In this document: positions 33,960 to 42,265 of the stretch, one piece after another
Layout of the letters: each line of letters opens with the position of its first letter
Numbering within the stretch: position 1 is the first letter of the stretch
NCBI GenBank assembly: GCA_964575425.1
Contig: CAZNRD010000007.1
Location: forward strand, 1-64,000
DNA length: 64,000 nucleotides
DNA from: DATEAV01 sp964575425
Lineage (GTDB): Bacteria; Chloroflexota; Anaerolineae; Anaerolineales; E44-bin32
Direction of reading: 5' to 3'
Made by a program: the position numbers and the translations under genes
The notes under the pieces: generated by a model
Told to the model about the DNA's origin: nothing
Database searches by the model: none
What the model saw: the letters and a program-made list of their open reading frames with translations, nothing else

Positions 33960-36173
33960 ATGCCCCAAACGCTTGATGCCGATGTCGCGCTGATCCATGT
34001 GGCTGGCGGCGAGGCGCGCGTCACCGCCCCGCCCGGCATCCTTGCCCAGACCCCGCCGCGCCGCGCGGCACGCGGCCGGGCGGAGGACATGCTTTTTGTC
34101 AGCCTGGCACTCCAGGCGCCGCGCACGCTTTCACCAGCCTTCCTCGACCAGCTGGCTCACCAGGCATCTCGCGCCTTCTACGGAACCCCGGGATCGGTGA
34201 CCTCCGCCCTGCGCGAGGCGGCGGCGGAAGTCAACGACCGGCTGGTGGAGGCCAACCGCCGTCCAGAGACTATCGGCCAGCTCCAAGGCCGGCTGATCTC
34301 CGCCGTTCTGCGCGGCCGGGACCTGTATCTGTGCCAATGTGGCCCGGCCCAGGCGATTCTGATCCGGCCGGGTCAGGTCACACGGTTGACCTCCGAGGAG
34401 GCCGCCAGCCGCCCCCTGGGTCTGACGGCCACGCCCCTTGTCCGCTATCACCATCTCGAAATCCATCCGGGTGACCTTGTCATCCTCACTTGCGCACCCC
34501 CGCCCGGTTGGTCCGAACCCATGCTCTCAGGGCTTTCCGGACTCGAGCCGGCACAGGCGCTCGACCGCCTTGTGGCGGCCACGAGGACTGATCTGACCGG
34601 GATCCTACTGCGCCCGATCCAGCCGGTCACGGCTGCGCAGGCCGAGACACCATCACGTGCCGCCGCCAGTCCCACCCCGCAGGAGCCAACCATCGTTCGA
34701 CCTCAGCCCCTGCGACCGACGCTGACCCGCCCACACCCGACGCCTTCCCGCACTGAGACCACTGAAACTGCCCCGCCCCTGCGGCCGCGGCGACACGCGG
34801 CGCGGGGCGGGAGTCGCGCGCCGCGCGCTGCACCAGGACCCTGGCAGCAGAAGTTGGGCGCAACCCTCGAGCGAGCGGGCGCATGGTTGACGCGCCTTTC
34901 GGCTCCCGTCGGCACCTGGCTGCGGCGGCTGGCCCCGGGCCTCGTCGAGCCTCAGGCCCCAAGCGCGCTGCCGCAGAGCCTGATGCTGGCCACGGCCGTG
35001 GCTGTTCCCCTGCTTGTCGTGACCGTCGCCGCGCTGGTCTACTTCCGCAGCGGCCGTTCGGAGCTGTACCAGCAGTACCTGATGCAAGCCCAGACCTCCG
35101 TCGTGGCGGCGCAACTCAAGCCAAATCCGCAGGAAGCCTGGCCGGACTGGGAGGCCGCCCTGGCCTGGCTGGACCTGGCTGAGCGCTACCGCCAGACGCA
35201 GGAGTCCCGGACCTTGCGGCTGCAGGTGCAGGCCGCGCTCGATTCCCTTAACCGGGTCTCGCGCCTGGAGTACCGCCCAGCCGTCAGCGGAGGCTTCGGC
35301 GCCAATGCGCGCATCACCGCCCTGGCCGCCACCTCCACCGATCTGTACGTCCTCGACGCCCGGCGACTGGTCATCTGGCACGCGTGGTTCACCGGGCGCG
35401 GCTTCGAGATCGACCGGGATTTCGACTGCCTGGACGGGCCCGGAACTGTCCCCGGCATGACCGCCCCGGTAGACCTGGTCAGCCTCTCTGAGCGAGGGGG
35501 GCTGCTCCCCGGCGGGGTCGTCGCCATCGACGAAGACGGCACCCTCGTATACTGCGCCCCCGACACGCCATCCGCCTACAGCCAGCTCACTCCGCCCGAC
35601 AGCGGCTGGGGCCGCATCCAGGCCGTGGACGTCTTCGGCGACAAGCTCTACGTTCTCGACCCGCAGGCAAACTCGGTGTGGATCTACGATGCCTCCGGCG
35701 GGCTGTTCAGCGACACGCCGGCCTTCTACTTCGTCGACCAAGTGCCAGACCTCAAGGAGGCTGTCGACCTGGCCCTGGCCCAGGACCAGCTCCTGCTTCT
35801 GTTCAGCGACGGCCATGTCGAGAGCTGCCGCCGGACGGTGGAAGACCAAGCCGGCGGCGGGACGCGCATCCGCGTCGAATGCGACCAGGCAATGCGCTTC
35901 CAGAGCGACCATCCGGGCCAGGAATCCACCGAGCACATCCCAGGCGCCGTACCGATCGAGATGGCCTACTCGCCTCCGCCCGAACCCTCGCTCTATTTCT
36001 TGGATGCCCTCAGCGACAGCGTCTTCATCTACAGCATGCGGCTGGTCTACCAGGGGCAGCTGCTTCCGACGACCCCGTTCCGCAGCCGACCCACCGCCCT
36101 GGCCCTCGGCCCGCCCAACAGCCTGTTCTTGGCCGTTGAGGACCAGGTCTTCTACGCCCAGCCCGGGCGCTGA
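33960..36173 (+). CDS. PP2C-like domain protein with one membrane segment and extracytoplasmic beta-propeller-like region
   Basis: A 737-residue protein of no known function. Residues 1-220 resemble a PPM/PP2C phosphatase fold (ALREAAAEVNDRLVEANR, GRLISAVLRGRDLYLCQCG, LEIHPGDLVILTCAP) but the metal-binding aspartates of active PP2C are not seen. A Pro/Thr/Arg-rich linker follows (about 225-300), then a membrane segment near 345-365 (LATAVAVPLLVVTVAALVYF) and an outer region whose repeated blades (ITALAATSTDLYVLDARRLV, QAVDVFGDKLYVLDPQANSV, PTALALGPPNSLFLAVEDQV) suggest a beta-propeller. It could transmit an external signal to a cytoplasmic pseudophosphatase. Start fixed by the leaderless promoter. 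Confidence 0.65.
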   Translation: MPQTLDADVALIHVAGGEARVTAPPGILAQTPPRRAARGRAEDMLFVSLALQAPRTLSPAFLDQLAHQASRAFYGTPGSVTSALREAAAEVNDRLVEANRRPETIGQLQGRLISAVLRGRDLYLCQCGPAQAILIRPGQVTRLTSEEAASRPLGLTATPLVRYHHLEIHPGDLVILTCAPPPGWSEPMLSGLSGLEPAQALDRLVAATRTDLTGILLRPIQPVTAAQAETPSRAAASPTPQEPTIVRPQPLRPTLTRPHPTPSRTETTETAPPLRPRRHAARGGSRAPRAAPGPWQQKLGATLERAGAWLTRLSAPVGTWLRRLAPGLVEPQAPSALPQSLMLATAVAVPLLVVTVAALVYFRSGRSELYQQYLMQAQTSVVAAQLKPNPQEAWPDWEAALAWLDLAERYRQTQESRTLRLQVQAALDSLNRVSRLEYRPAVSGGFGANARITALAATSTDLYVLDARRLVIWHAWFTGRGFEIDRDFDCLDGPGTVPGMTAPVDLVSLSERGGLLPGGVVAIDEDGTLVYCAPDTPSAYSQLTPPDSGWGRIQAVDVFGDKLYVLDPQANSVWIYDASGGLFSDTPAFYFVDQVPDLKEAVDLALAQDQLLLLFSDGHVESCRRTVEDQAGGGTRIRVECDQAMRFQSDHPGQESTEHIPGAVPIEMAYSPPPEPSLYFLDALSDSVFIYSMRLVYQGQLLPTTPFRSRPTALALGPPNSLFLAVEDQVFYAQPGR

Positions 36174-36300
36174 GACCGCTGTCGGAGCATGCTGAGCAGA
36201 GGATCGCATGGGTCTGACCTCGCCTCATCATGCAGTGACAGTGTGCCGCCATGCTGTTGCGCGTCCGGTGGACATGAGCCGCACGGCACAAGCGGCGGCT

Positions 36301-36329
36301 TTGACAGGCTTCCGCCGCCATACTAGAAT
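36301..36329 (+). promoter_or_regulatory. Consensus sigma-70-like promoter of the coaE fusion gene
   Basis: TTGACA (36301-36306), 17-base spacer, TAGAAT (36324-36329). Transcription should start near 36336, and GGAGG at 36342 precedes the GTG start at 36354. This is the closest match to consensus in the window. Confidence 0.75.
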
Positions 36330-36353
36330 TGTGTTCCCCCGGGAGGGACGCCT

Positions 36354-37487
36354 GTGAGCCGTTGGCCTGGCAAGTATGTCATCGGTCTGACCGGCAACAT
36401 CGCCACCGGCAAGAGCGTGGTGCGCAAGATGATCGAGCACCTCGGCGGCTATGGCATCGACGCGGATGCGCTGGCGCACCGTGCCATGGCCAAGGGCGCC
36501 CCTGGATACAACGTCATCGTCAAGTCCTTCGGCGAGTGGATCTTGGACGATGAAGGCCAGATCGACCGCGGCCGCCTCGCCAAGCTGGCCTTCGCCGATC
36601 CCCGTGCTCTGGAACGGCTGGAAGCCGTCATCCACCCCCTGGTCAGCCACGCCGTCGACTTGCTGATCCGGCGTGCCAAGCAGAACGTCATCGTCATCGA
36701 GGCCATCAAGCTGCTGGAATCGGACCTGGCCGCTGGCTGCGACACGATCTGGGTGGTGGATTGCCCGGAGGAGCAACAGATCCAGCGGCTGATGCACAAG
36801 CGCAACATGACTGAGAACGCCGCCCGGCAGCGCGCTTCCGCGCAGTCGCCCCAGACGCTCAAGCTCCAGGCGGCCAAGGTGGTCATCCACAACGACGGAA
36901 ACTTCGAGAAGACCTGGGAGCAGGTGCAGGCGGCGTGGTCAAAGATCCCGCGCGTGGAAGAGGCTCTCCTTCGGCCACCGGTTGTGGCTCGCCCGGGGCA
37001 ACTGCTGGTGCGGCGGGGGCGGCCTCAGGACGCCGGCGAGATCGCCCGCTTCGTCACTCGCGTCACCCATGGCCGCAAGCGCATGACGCGCGATGATGTG
37101 ATGGCCGCCTTCGGCGAGAAGGCCTACCTGCTCATCGAGCGCGACGGCAGGCTGGCCGGCGTGGCCGGTTGGCAGGTGGAGAACCTGGTCACCCGCATCG
37201 ACGAACTCTACTTCGAGCCTGGCCTGCCCCTGGATGAGGCCATCCCGGTGCTGATGGAGACAGTGGAGACCGCCTCGGCCGAGCTGCAGAGCGAGGCCTC
37301 CCTGCTCTTCCTGGCTCCCTACCTGGCTCGTCATGTCGGCGCCTGGCGTGCCGTGGGCTATCGGCCGCAGACCATCCAGGGGCTGGGCGTGCGCGCCTGG
37401 CAGGAGGCAGCTGTCGAATCGATGCCGCGGGGCGCTTCGCTCTGGTTCAAGCGACTGCGCGAGGATCGCGTCCTGCGGCCGCTGTAG
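36354..37487 (+). CDS. coaE: Dephospho-CoA kinase fused to a C-terminal GNAT-like domain
   Basis: A 377-residue protein. Residues 1-200 are dephospho-CoA kinase, last step of CoA synthesis: P-loop GLTGNIATGKSVV, GIDADALAH with the catalytic Asp, IHPLV and NMTENAARQRASAQ. Standard CoaE is about 200 residues. The remaining 170 (LLVRRGRPQDAGEIARFVTR, LIERDGRLAGVAGWQVENLV, LYFEPGLPLDEAI) resemble an acetyltransferase fold but without a clear acetyl-CoA loop. It starts at GTG. A GNAT-like domain joined to the enzyme that makes CoA suggests feedback sensing or acylation, which is inference. Confidence 0.85.
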   Translation: MSRWPGKYVIGLTGNIATGKSVVRKMIEHLGGYGIDADALAHRAMAKGAPGYNVIVKSFGEWILDDEGQIDRGRLAKLAFADPRALERLEAVIHPLVSHAVDLLIRRAKQNVIVIEAIKLLESDLAAGCDTIWVVDCPEEQQIQRLMHKRNMTENAARQRASAQSPQTLKLQAAKVVIHNDGNFEKTWEQVQAAWSKIPRVEEALLRPPVVARPGQLLVRRGRPQDAGEIARFVTRVTHGRKRMTRDDVMAAFGEKAYLLIERDGRLAGVAGWQVENLVTRIDELYFEPGLPLDEAIPVLMETVETASAELQSEASLLFLAPYLARHVGAWRAVGYRPQTIQGLGVRAWQEAAVESMPRGASLWFKRLREDRVLRPL

Positions 37488-37504
37488 ACCGCGCAGCAAG
37501 AAGC

Positions 37505-37532
37505 AAAGCGCCCGCCGTGCAGCGGGCGCTTT
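37505..37532. terminator. Bidirectional terminator between coaE and the convergent gene
   Basis: An 11-bp perfect stem (aaagcgcccgc, complement at 37522-37532) with a 6-base loop. AAA on one side and TTT on the other make it usable from both directions. Confidence 0.7.
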
Positions 37533-37550
37533 GGGTTCCGAACGCATGCT

Positions 37551-37952
37551 TCACCACCAGATGCGGAACGAGTCGCGCGTCTGGGCCTGCAACTCCCCGT
37601 AGATGACCAGGAACTCAAGCGTCACCACCTGGCCCGGGGGTTGTCCTTCGTAGAGCAGGCTGAGCTGGCTAATGCCGTTCTCATCGGTCTGGGGCATGAC
37701 CACGGCACGATCGCCGTCGGGGAAGTGGGCGATAAGCAGCACCGCCGCCTTCGCCACCGGGTTGACGTTCTGGTCCCGCACGACCACGAACACCTGCTGT
37801 GCTCCGCTGGGGCCCAGGCAAGGGCTCCACACCGAGGCCGTCGGCCGCAGTTCCGTCACCACGTAGGCAGCCGACGCTTCTGTGGAGGCGGCCGCGCCCA
37901 CGATCACGGCAAGGAGCACAACGCCAGAAAGGCCCACGGCGATTCGGCGCAT
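37551..37952 (-). CDS. Small secreted protein with Ig-like domain
   Basis: A 133-residue protein with an N-terminal signal peptide (MRRIAVGLSGVVLLAVIVGA, cleavage near ASA). The rest looks like one bacterial Ig-like (Big) domain: VVVRDQNVNPVAKAAVLLIA, then DENGISQLSLLYEGQPPGQV, the usual pattern of domains with a D-x-x-G-x-x-x turn. It is probably extracellular and structural or adhesive; no enzyme motif is present. The start at 37952 is supported by a TATAAT box about 11 bases upstream. It stands alone between a terminator and rsgA. Confidence 0.6.
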   Translation of the reverse strand: MRRIAVGLSGVVLLAVIVGAAASTEASAAYVVTELRPTASVWSPCLGPSGAQQVFVVVRDQNVNPVAKAAVLLIAHFPDGDRAVVMPQTDENGISQLSLLYEGQPPGQVVTLEFLVIYGELQAQTRDSFRIWW

Positions 37953-37962
37953 GGCGCTGCGG

Positions 37963-37968
37963 ATTATA
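37963..37968 (-). promoter_or_regulatory. -10 box of the small secreted protein gene
   Basis: A perfect TATAAT on the minus strand; transcription would begin only about 4 bases before the ATG at 37952, so the mRNA is nearly leaderless. No good -35 is seen. Confidence 0.5.
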
Positions 37969-38116
37969 GCCCCGCCCACGGAGGTCATCCTGAGGCCCGC
38001 AGGGCAGGAGGTTCTCATCGCCGAAAACGGGATGCTGCGCCGCGATCCCTGGCCAGTCCACCAGGTGGGCAGGGCGATCCTCTGTTCCAGCGCAGGCTGA
38101 ATCCCCTGGCCGCGAC

Positions 38117-39037
38117 TCACTCCGCCTCTCCCAGCCACAGGCTGACGTACGACTCGTAGCGCGCCGGGTCGACCTTCCCTCGCTCCACCGCCCGCATGAC
38201 CGCGCACCCCGGCTCGTGAATGTGCGTGCAGTCGTTGAACTCGCACTTCCCCATCCACGGGCGCATCTCCGGAAAGCAGGCGTCGAGCTCCTCCGGCAGC
38301 ACATCCCACAGTCCCAGGGCCTTCAGACCGGGAGTGTCGGCGACATAGCCGCCGCCCTCGAGCGGGATCAGCTCCCGCACCACCGTCGTGTGCCGCCCTT
38401 TGCGCGTCTGGCGGCGGACCTCGCGCGTCCGCAGGCCAAGCCCGGGCTGCACTGCGTTCAGCAGGCTCGACTTGCCCGCCCCTGAAGGTCCGGCCAGCAC
38501 CGACAGTTTCCCCGCCAGGGCCTTGCGCAAGGCAGGCACGCCTTGCCCGGTCTTCGCCGAGGTGTAGAGGACCGCGTGGCCAAGTTGCTCGTACAGCCCG
38601 AAGGTGGCGCGCGCCCTGCGCCGGCCGACAAGGTCGACCTTGTTGGCGCAGATGATGGCAGGCAGCTCTTGGCGCTCGGCAGCAACAAGGAAGCGATCTA
38701 GCATGCGCAGCCGCGGCTCGGGGTCGGCGCTGGCGAAGACGAAGACGGCCTGATCCGGGTTGGCAACGATCACTTGCTCGAAGAAGCCCCGCGGTCGGGG
38801 ATCACGTCTGGACAGGGTTCTCTGGCGCGGCTCTATCTCTTCGATCACCCCCGTGCCCTCGGGCAGGAGACGGATGCAGACGCGGTCGCCAACGGCCGCC
38901 AGGTCCGCGTCGAGGGGCTGGCGCTTCAGCCGGCCTCGCAGCTGGCAGACGACCGGGCCGCGCTCGGTCTGAACAGTGAAGAAGCCGGATTGAGCCCGCG
39001 TGATCAAGCCCGGGAGCAGGTCGCCTCCGCTCGTCAT
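38117..39037 (-). CDS. rsgA: Ribosome small-subunit-dependent GTPase A
   Basis: A 306-residue circularly permuted GTPase that helps mature the 30S subunit. An N-terminal OB-fold precedes the permuted motifs: G4 NKVD, G5 TSAKTG, G1 GPSGAGKSSLLNA, G3 DTPGLK. The C-terminal zinc finger has CEFNDCTHIHEPGCAV. The start at 39037 lies 5 bases after the stop of the penicillin-binding protein, so the two are one operon with maf. Confidence 0.92.
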   Translation of the reverse strand: MTSGGDLLPGLITRAQSGFFTVQTERGPVVCQLRGRLKRQPLDADLAAVGDRVCIRLLPEGTGVIEEIEPRQRTLSRRDPRPRGFFEQVIVANPDQAVFVFASADPEPRLRMLDRFLVAAERQELPAIICANKVDLVGRRRARATFGLYEQLGHAVLYTSAKTGQGVPALRKALAGKLSVLAGPSGAGKSSLLNAVQPGLGLRTREVRRQTRKGRHTTVVRELIPLEGGGYVADTPGLKALGLWDVLPEELDACFPEMRPWMGKCEFNDCTHIHEPGCAVMRAVERGKVDPARYESYVSLWLGEAE

Positions 39038-39042
39038 ACGCC

Positions 39043-41313
39043 TCAGGGCGATGGGGTGGCGGTGGGTCCGGCTGCGGCTTCCGGACCCGGTGTGGGCGTG
39101 GGAGTTCGCGTCACGCCGATCTCGGACTCCCATGGGTAAAGCTGACGGGGGCCGCCGTAGAAGTAGCTCTCGATGACGCGACGGAAGATCGGCGCGGCCC
39201 ACTCCGATCCCTCCCCCTGGTATTCCACCAGGACGACGACCGCGATGTCCGGCTTGTTCTGCCGGCCCTCGAAGGTGTAGCCCGCGAACCAGGAATGCGG
39301 CCTGGCCGTGCCGCTTTCCGCCGTCCCGGTCTTCCCGGCGATGTCGATGTCTAGCCCGAGGAACCGGCGGCGGGCGGTGCCGCGGTCGGCGCGTATCACC
39401 TGCAACATGGCTTGGTGGACGGTGGCCAGGTTCTCCGGGCTGATGGGCAGGGTGCCCTGGGCCTCGGGCTGGAAGGTGTAAGTCGGCTCGCCAACAGCCG
39501 GCTGGATGCGCCGCACCAACTGTGGCCGGTTGAGAGTGCCACCGTTGCCGACGGCGGCCACGAAGCGGGCGACCTGCAGCGGAGTGACATTGAGGGACGC
39601 CTGGCCGATGGCCAGCTGCACGGCATCCCCCGGCGTCCAGTCGGCGCCCAGGTTCTGACGTTTCCACTCGGGGTCCGGCACGATGCCGCCCCAATCCCCG
39701 ATCTCGATCCCGGTTGGAGAGCCCAGACCGAAGGCGCGCGCCATGTCCGGCAGCGCTGTCGTCAGGCCCCTGCCGAACAGATCCACCCCGATGTGCCAGA
39801 AATACGGGTTGCACGACCGTTCCAGTCCCTGCACCAGCGTGACCGTGCCGTGCGGCGGCAGGTCTTTGGCCACGGTCCAATCGTAGTAGACCTCACCGGG
39901 CAGCTCACGGAACTCGCCCGTGCAGGTGTACATCGAGTCCGCGGTGTAGAAGCCGGATTCGAGGGCGGCGGACATGGTGATGATCTTGAAGACGGACCCC
40001 AGTGGATAGCCGCCGTCGGTGGCGCGGTTGAGGGTGGGGCTGGACGGGTTGTTGTAGATGCCCGGCAGCAGGTACTGCCAGTTGGGATTGCGCGTGTCGT
40101 AGGCGTTGGGGTCGAAGCCGGGCGAGGAGGCCATGGCCAGCACCGCGCCGGTGTCCCGCTCCAGGACGACGATGGCGCCGTTGAAGCCTGCCAGCGCTTG
40201 CTGCACGTTGCGCTGCAGATCGCGGTCGAGGTTGGTGTACACCGCCTGGGGCATGACAGGCTCGCGCGAGGCCAGGGTCCCAATCACCTGACCATTGGGG
40301 TTGAGCAGGTAGAGCGTGCCGCCGGGCTGTCCACGCAGCTTGTCTTCGAAGGCCCACTCCAGCCCTTCCCGCCCCACGAATTCATCGCCCTCGTAGCCTC
40401 GCGCCAGGTAGTCCGCCAGCTCCTCGCGCTGGATCTGCGAGACATAGCCGACCGATTGCGGCGCGACGCCGCCAAAGGGGTAGAAGCGCGTGGAGTAGAT
40501 CCGCCACCCCACCCCTCCGACGGCCGACAGGGTCCCCTGGTAACGCTGGAACTCTTCCAGCGACACTTCGCCCAGGGGGATGTAGTAGTCGGTGTTGCGG
40601 AAAGGTTCGTACCGCGCCTGGATCGTGTCCGAGCGCCAGTCCAGCAAACGCGACAGGGCGGATAGCATCTTGCCTTCGGCCTCTTCGTCGCCGATCTGAT
40701 TGGGGATGATCCACAGCGCCACCGCATCGCCCTGCGCGACAAGTGCCAGGCCATTGCGGTCGTAGATGTTGGCGCGGGTGGGCGTGACGTAGTCCAGGTA
40801 CAGGCGGTTGCCGCCGGCCAGCTCCGGCAGGATGGCGGCCTCCGTCCAGGCCATGCGCCAGGCGCCGTCCACCAGGGTCAGGTCCAGCGTCGTATCGCGC
40901 ACGAAGTCGCCCACGACTGCGGAGTGCAGGATCACGCGGTAGGCGACCTGTGCCGCCCGCGGGTTCAGCAGCGAGGAGACGATCTCATAATCGATCCCGG
41001 TCAGGGCGGCGCCGCGCTGCACTTCCTCGTAGCGCTGACGGAACTGCTCCGGGCTGAGGCTGTCCTGGGTTAGCGGGGTCAGCATGCCGTACATGTCCTC
41101 GTAACGGCCCTGCTTCCAGGCGTCGAGGAACTGGCGCACGGCAGCCTCAGGGGACGGCGGCGAGATGCTCGTGACGCCGGGCGCAGGCAGCGTGGCCGTG
41201 GGATCGGGTGCGCGCGAGCCGCCGAAGGTGCAGGCACCCAGGACGAGCGCCAGGAGGACAGACGTCGCGCGCCTCACGCTGCCGCCCCCAGAATCGATGG
41301 ATAGACGACGCAT
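39043..41313 (-). CDS. Class B penicillin-binding protein (transpeptidase) with lipobox
   Basis: A 756-residue peptidoglycan DD-transpeptidase. A lipobox-like sequence LVLGAC (Cys28) anchors it. Residues 50-170 look like an NTF2-like MecA-type N-terminal domain (AAVRQFLDAWKQGRYEDMYG). A PBP dimerisation domain follows, then the transpeptidase with SxxK in YPLGSVFKI, SxN in ERSCNPYF and KTG in IAGKTGTAES. The C-terminus ends in a Thr-Pro-rich tail. This domain order matches PBP2a-like and PenA-type proteins. The gene overlaps the 3' end of maf by 40 bases. Confidence 0.88.
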   Translation of the reverse strand: MRRLSIDSGGGSVRRATSVLLALVLGACTFGGSRAPDPTATLPAPGVTSISPPSPEAAVRQFLDAWKQGRYEDMYGMLTPLTQDSLSPEQFRQRYEEVQRGAALTGIDYEIVSSLLNPRAAQVAYRVILHSAVVGDFVRDTTLDLTLVDGAWRMAWTEAAILPELAGGNRLYLDYVTPTRANIYDRNGLALVAQGDAVALWIIPNQIGDEEAEGKMLSALSRLLDWRSDTIQARYEPFRNTDYYIPLGEVSLEEFQRYQGTLSAVGGVGWRIYSTRFYPFGGVAPQSVGYVSQIQREELADYLARGYEGDEFVGREGLEWAFEDKLRGQPGGTLYLLNPNGQVIGTLASREPVMPQAVYTNLDRDLQRNVQQALAGFNGAIVVLERDTGAVLAMASSPGFDPNAYDTRNPNWQYLLPGIYNNPSSPTLNRATDGGYPLGSVFKIITMSAALESGFYTADSMYTCTGEFRELPGEVYYDWTVAKDLPPHGTVTLVQGLERSCNPYFWHIGVDLFGRGLTTALPDMARAFGLGSPTGIEIGDWGGIVPDPEWKRQNLGADWTPGDAVQLAIGQASLNVTPLQVARFVAAVGNGGTLNRPQLVRRIQPAVGEPTYTFQPEAQGTLPISPENLATVHQAMLQVIRADRGTARRRFLGLDIDIAGKTGTAESGTARPHSWFAGYTFEGRQNKPDIAVVVLVEYQGEGSEWAAPIFRRVIESYFYGGPRQLYPWESEIGVTRTPTPTPGPEAAAGPTATPSP

Positions 41314-41933
41314 CGGTGTCCCGTATGCTGCTGACAGGCCTCCGGGATCGGGACCGGCTGCGGCACCCCCAGCCGACTCAGCGCACGCGCCAGATGACAC
41401 AGGGGAAGGCCCATGACGTTGGCGAAGCAGCCATGGAGCTTCTCCACAGCGACGAGGCGGAAGCCACCATCCTGGATGCCGTAGCCCCCTGCCTTGTCAA
41501 ACGGCGCGCCGCTGGCGATGTAGGCCTCGATCTCGCGCTCGCCATAGGCATGCATGGGCACCTCGGTCTCGCAGACCTCAACGTGCGGGTGCCTGCTCGC
41601 ACTCTCGAGAAGCGCCAGGCCTGTCAGGACGCGATGGCTTCGGCCAGCCAGAGACCGAAGCATCTTCCTGGCTTCATCGGCATCAGCCGGCTTGCCCAGC
41701 ATTCGCTTCCCATCGACCACAATTGTGTCCGCCCCCAACACCAGCCCCGAGGCCGTCTGCGCGGCCGGCAGCGCCTTGGCAAGGGCCAGCCGGCGGACCA
41801 TCTCTTCAGGAGCCTCACCGGGCTGATGGGTTTCATCTGCCTCGACAGGCGTCAAGACCGCGCGCCAGCCGATCCCCTCGAGCAGCTCACGCCTGCGAGG
41901 CGACGCTGAGGCCAGGATAAGCGTGTGATCCAT
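41274..41933 (-). CDS. maf: Maf-family nucleoside triphosphate pyrophosphatase
   Basis: A 219-residue enzyme that hydrolyses non-canonical or regular NTPs to NMPs. Conserved motifs are LILASASPRRRELL, the acidic ADETHQPGE region, GADTIVVDGKRMLGKP, and GAPFDKAGGYGIQDGG. The start at 41933 gives the family's standard N-terminus; ATGs at 41945 and 41951 are in frame. The C-terminus runs about 25 residues past the usual end and overlaps the penicillin-binding protein gene. Confidence 0.85.
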   Translation of the reverse strand: MDHTLILASASPRRRELLEGIGWRAVLTPVEADETHQPGEAPEEMVRRLALAKALPAAQTASGLVLGADTIVVDGKRMLGKPADADEARKMLRSLAGRSHRVLTGLALLESASRHPHVEVCETEVPMHAYGEREIEAYIASGAPFDKAGGYGIQDGGFRLVAVEKLHGCFANVMGLPLCHLARALSRLGVPQPVPIPEACQQHTGHRCVVYPSILGAAA

Positions 41934-41972
41934 GCGCCGATCCATCACCATCCTGCCGCGGCAATGCATGTC

Positions 41973-41981
41973 ATTCTAACA
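41973..41981 (-). promoter_or_regulatory. Extended -10 promoter of the maf-pbp-rsgA operon
   Basis: On the minus strand the sequence TGTTAGAAT combines a TGn extension with TAGAAT. Transcription would start near 41966, about 20-30 bases before the maf start codons. Confidence 0.45.
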
Positions 41982-42006
41982 CAACGGCCTTGCTGTGCTC
42001 TCAGGA

Positions 42007-42035
42007 TGGGCACGTCGGCGCGCGCGTGATAGAAT
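42007..42035 (+). promoter_or_regulatory. Candidate promoter of the small membrane protein gene
   Basis: TGGGCA (42007-42012), 17-base spacer, TAGAAT (42030-42035). It is divergent from the maf promoter and 33 bases before the small gene. Confidence 0.4.
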
Positions 42036-42067
42036 ATGGGTTGGACGTGAGCGGTGAGGAGGGCGGT

Positions 42068-42196
42068 ATGTCGTCCCCAGCGGTTAGCGCTGCGCTATTG
42101 TTCATCCTGATCGACATCCTGTCGTTCCTGCTCTACCTTCTCCTCCTGGGTTACAGCCTTGTTTCGCGGCTGGTGCGCAGGCGACGTGCCGGCTGA
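42068..42196 (+). CDS. Small single-span membrane protein, 42 residues
   Basis: A 42-codon gene with ribosome binding site GAGGAGGG five bases before the ATG and a candidate promoter upstream. It encodes a short N-terminus, a hydrophobic span of about 24 residues (ALLFILIDILSFLLYLLLLG) and a basic tail RLVRRRRAG that would stay in the cytoplasm. An Asp lies within the span. No family recognised; the next gene is convergent, so it is a single-gene transcript. Confidence 0.55.
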   Translation: MSSPAVSAALLFILIDILSFLLYLLLLGYSLVSRLVRRRRAG

Positions 42197-42265
42197 GGCC
42201 GGAGGACGAATAGGCCCGTCATAACACTCAGAAGCCGGGATTGCCGGCGTGCCCCGTCGGTACGC

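Noticed and set aside
37953..38309. Longer form of the small secreted protein gene reaching into rsgA
   Set aside because: The signal peptide begins only at 37952 with a TATAAT box just upstream; the extension is a shadow of rsgA.
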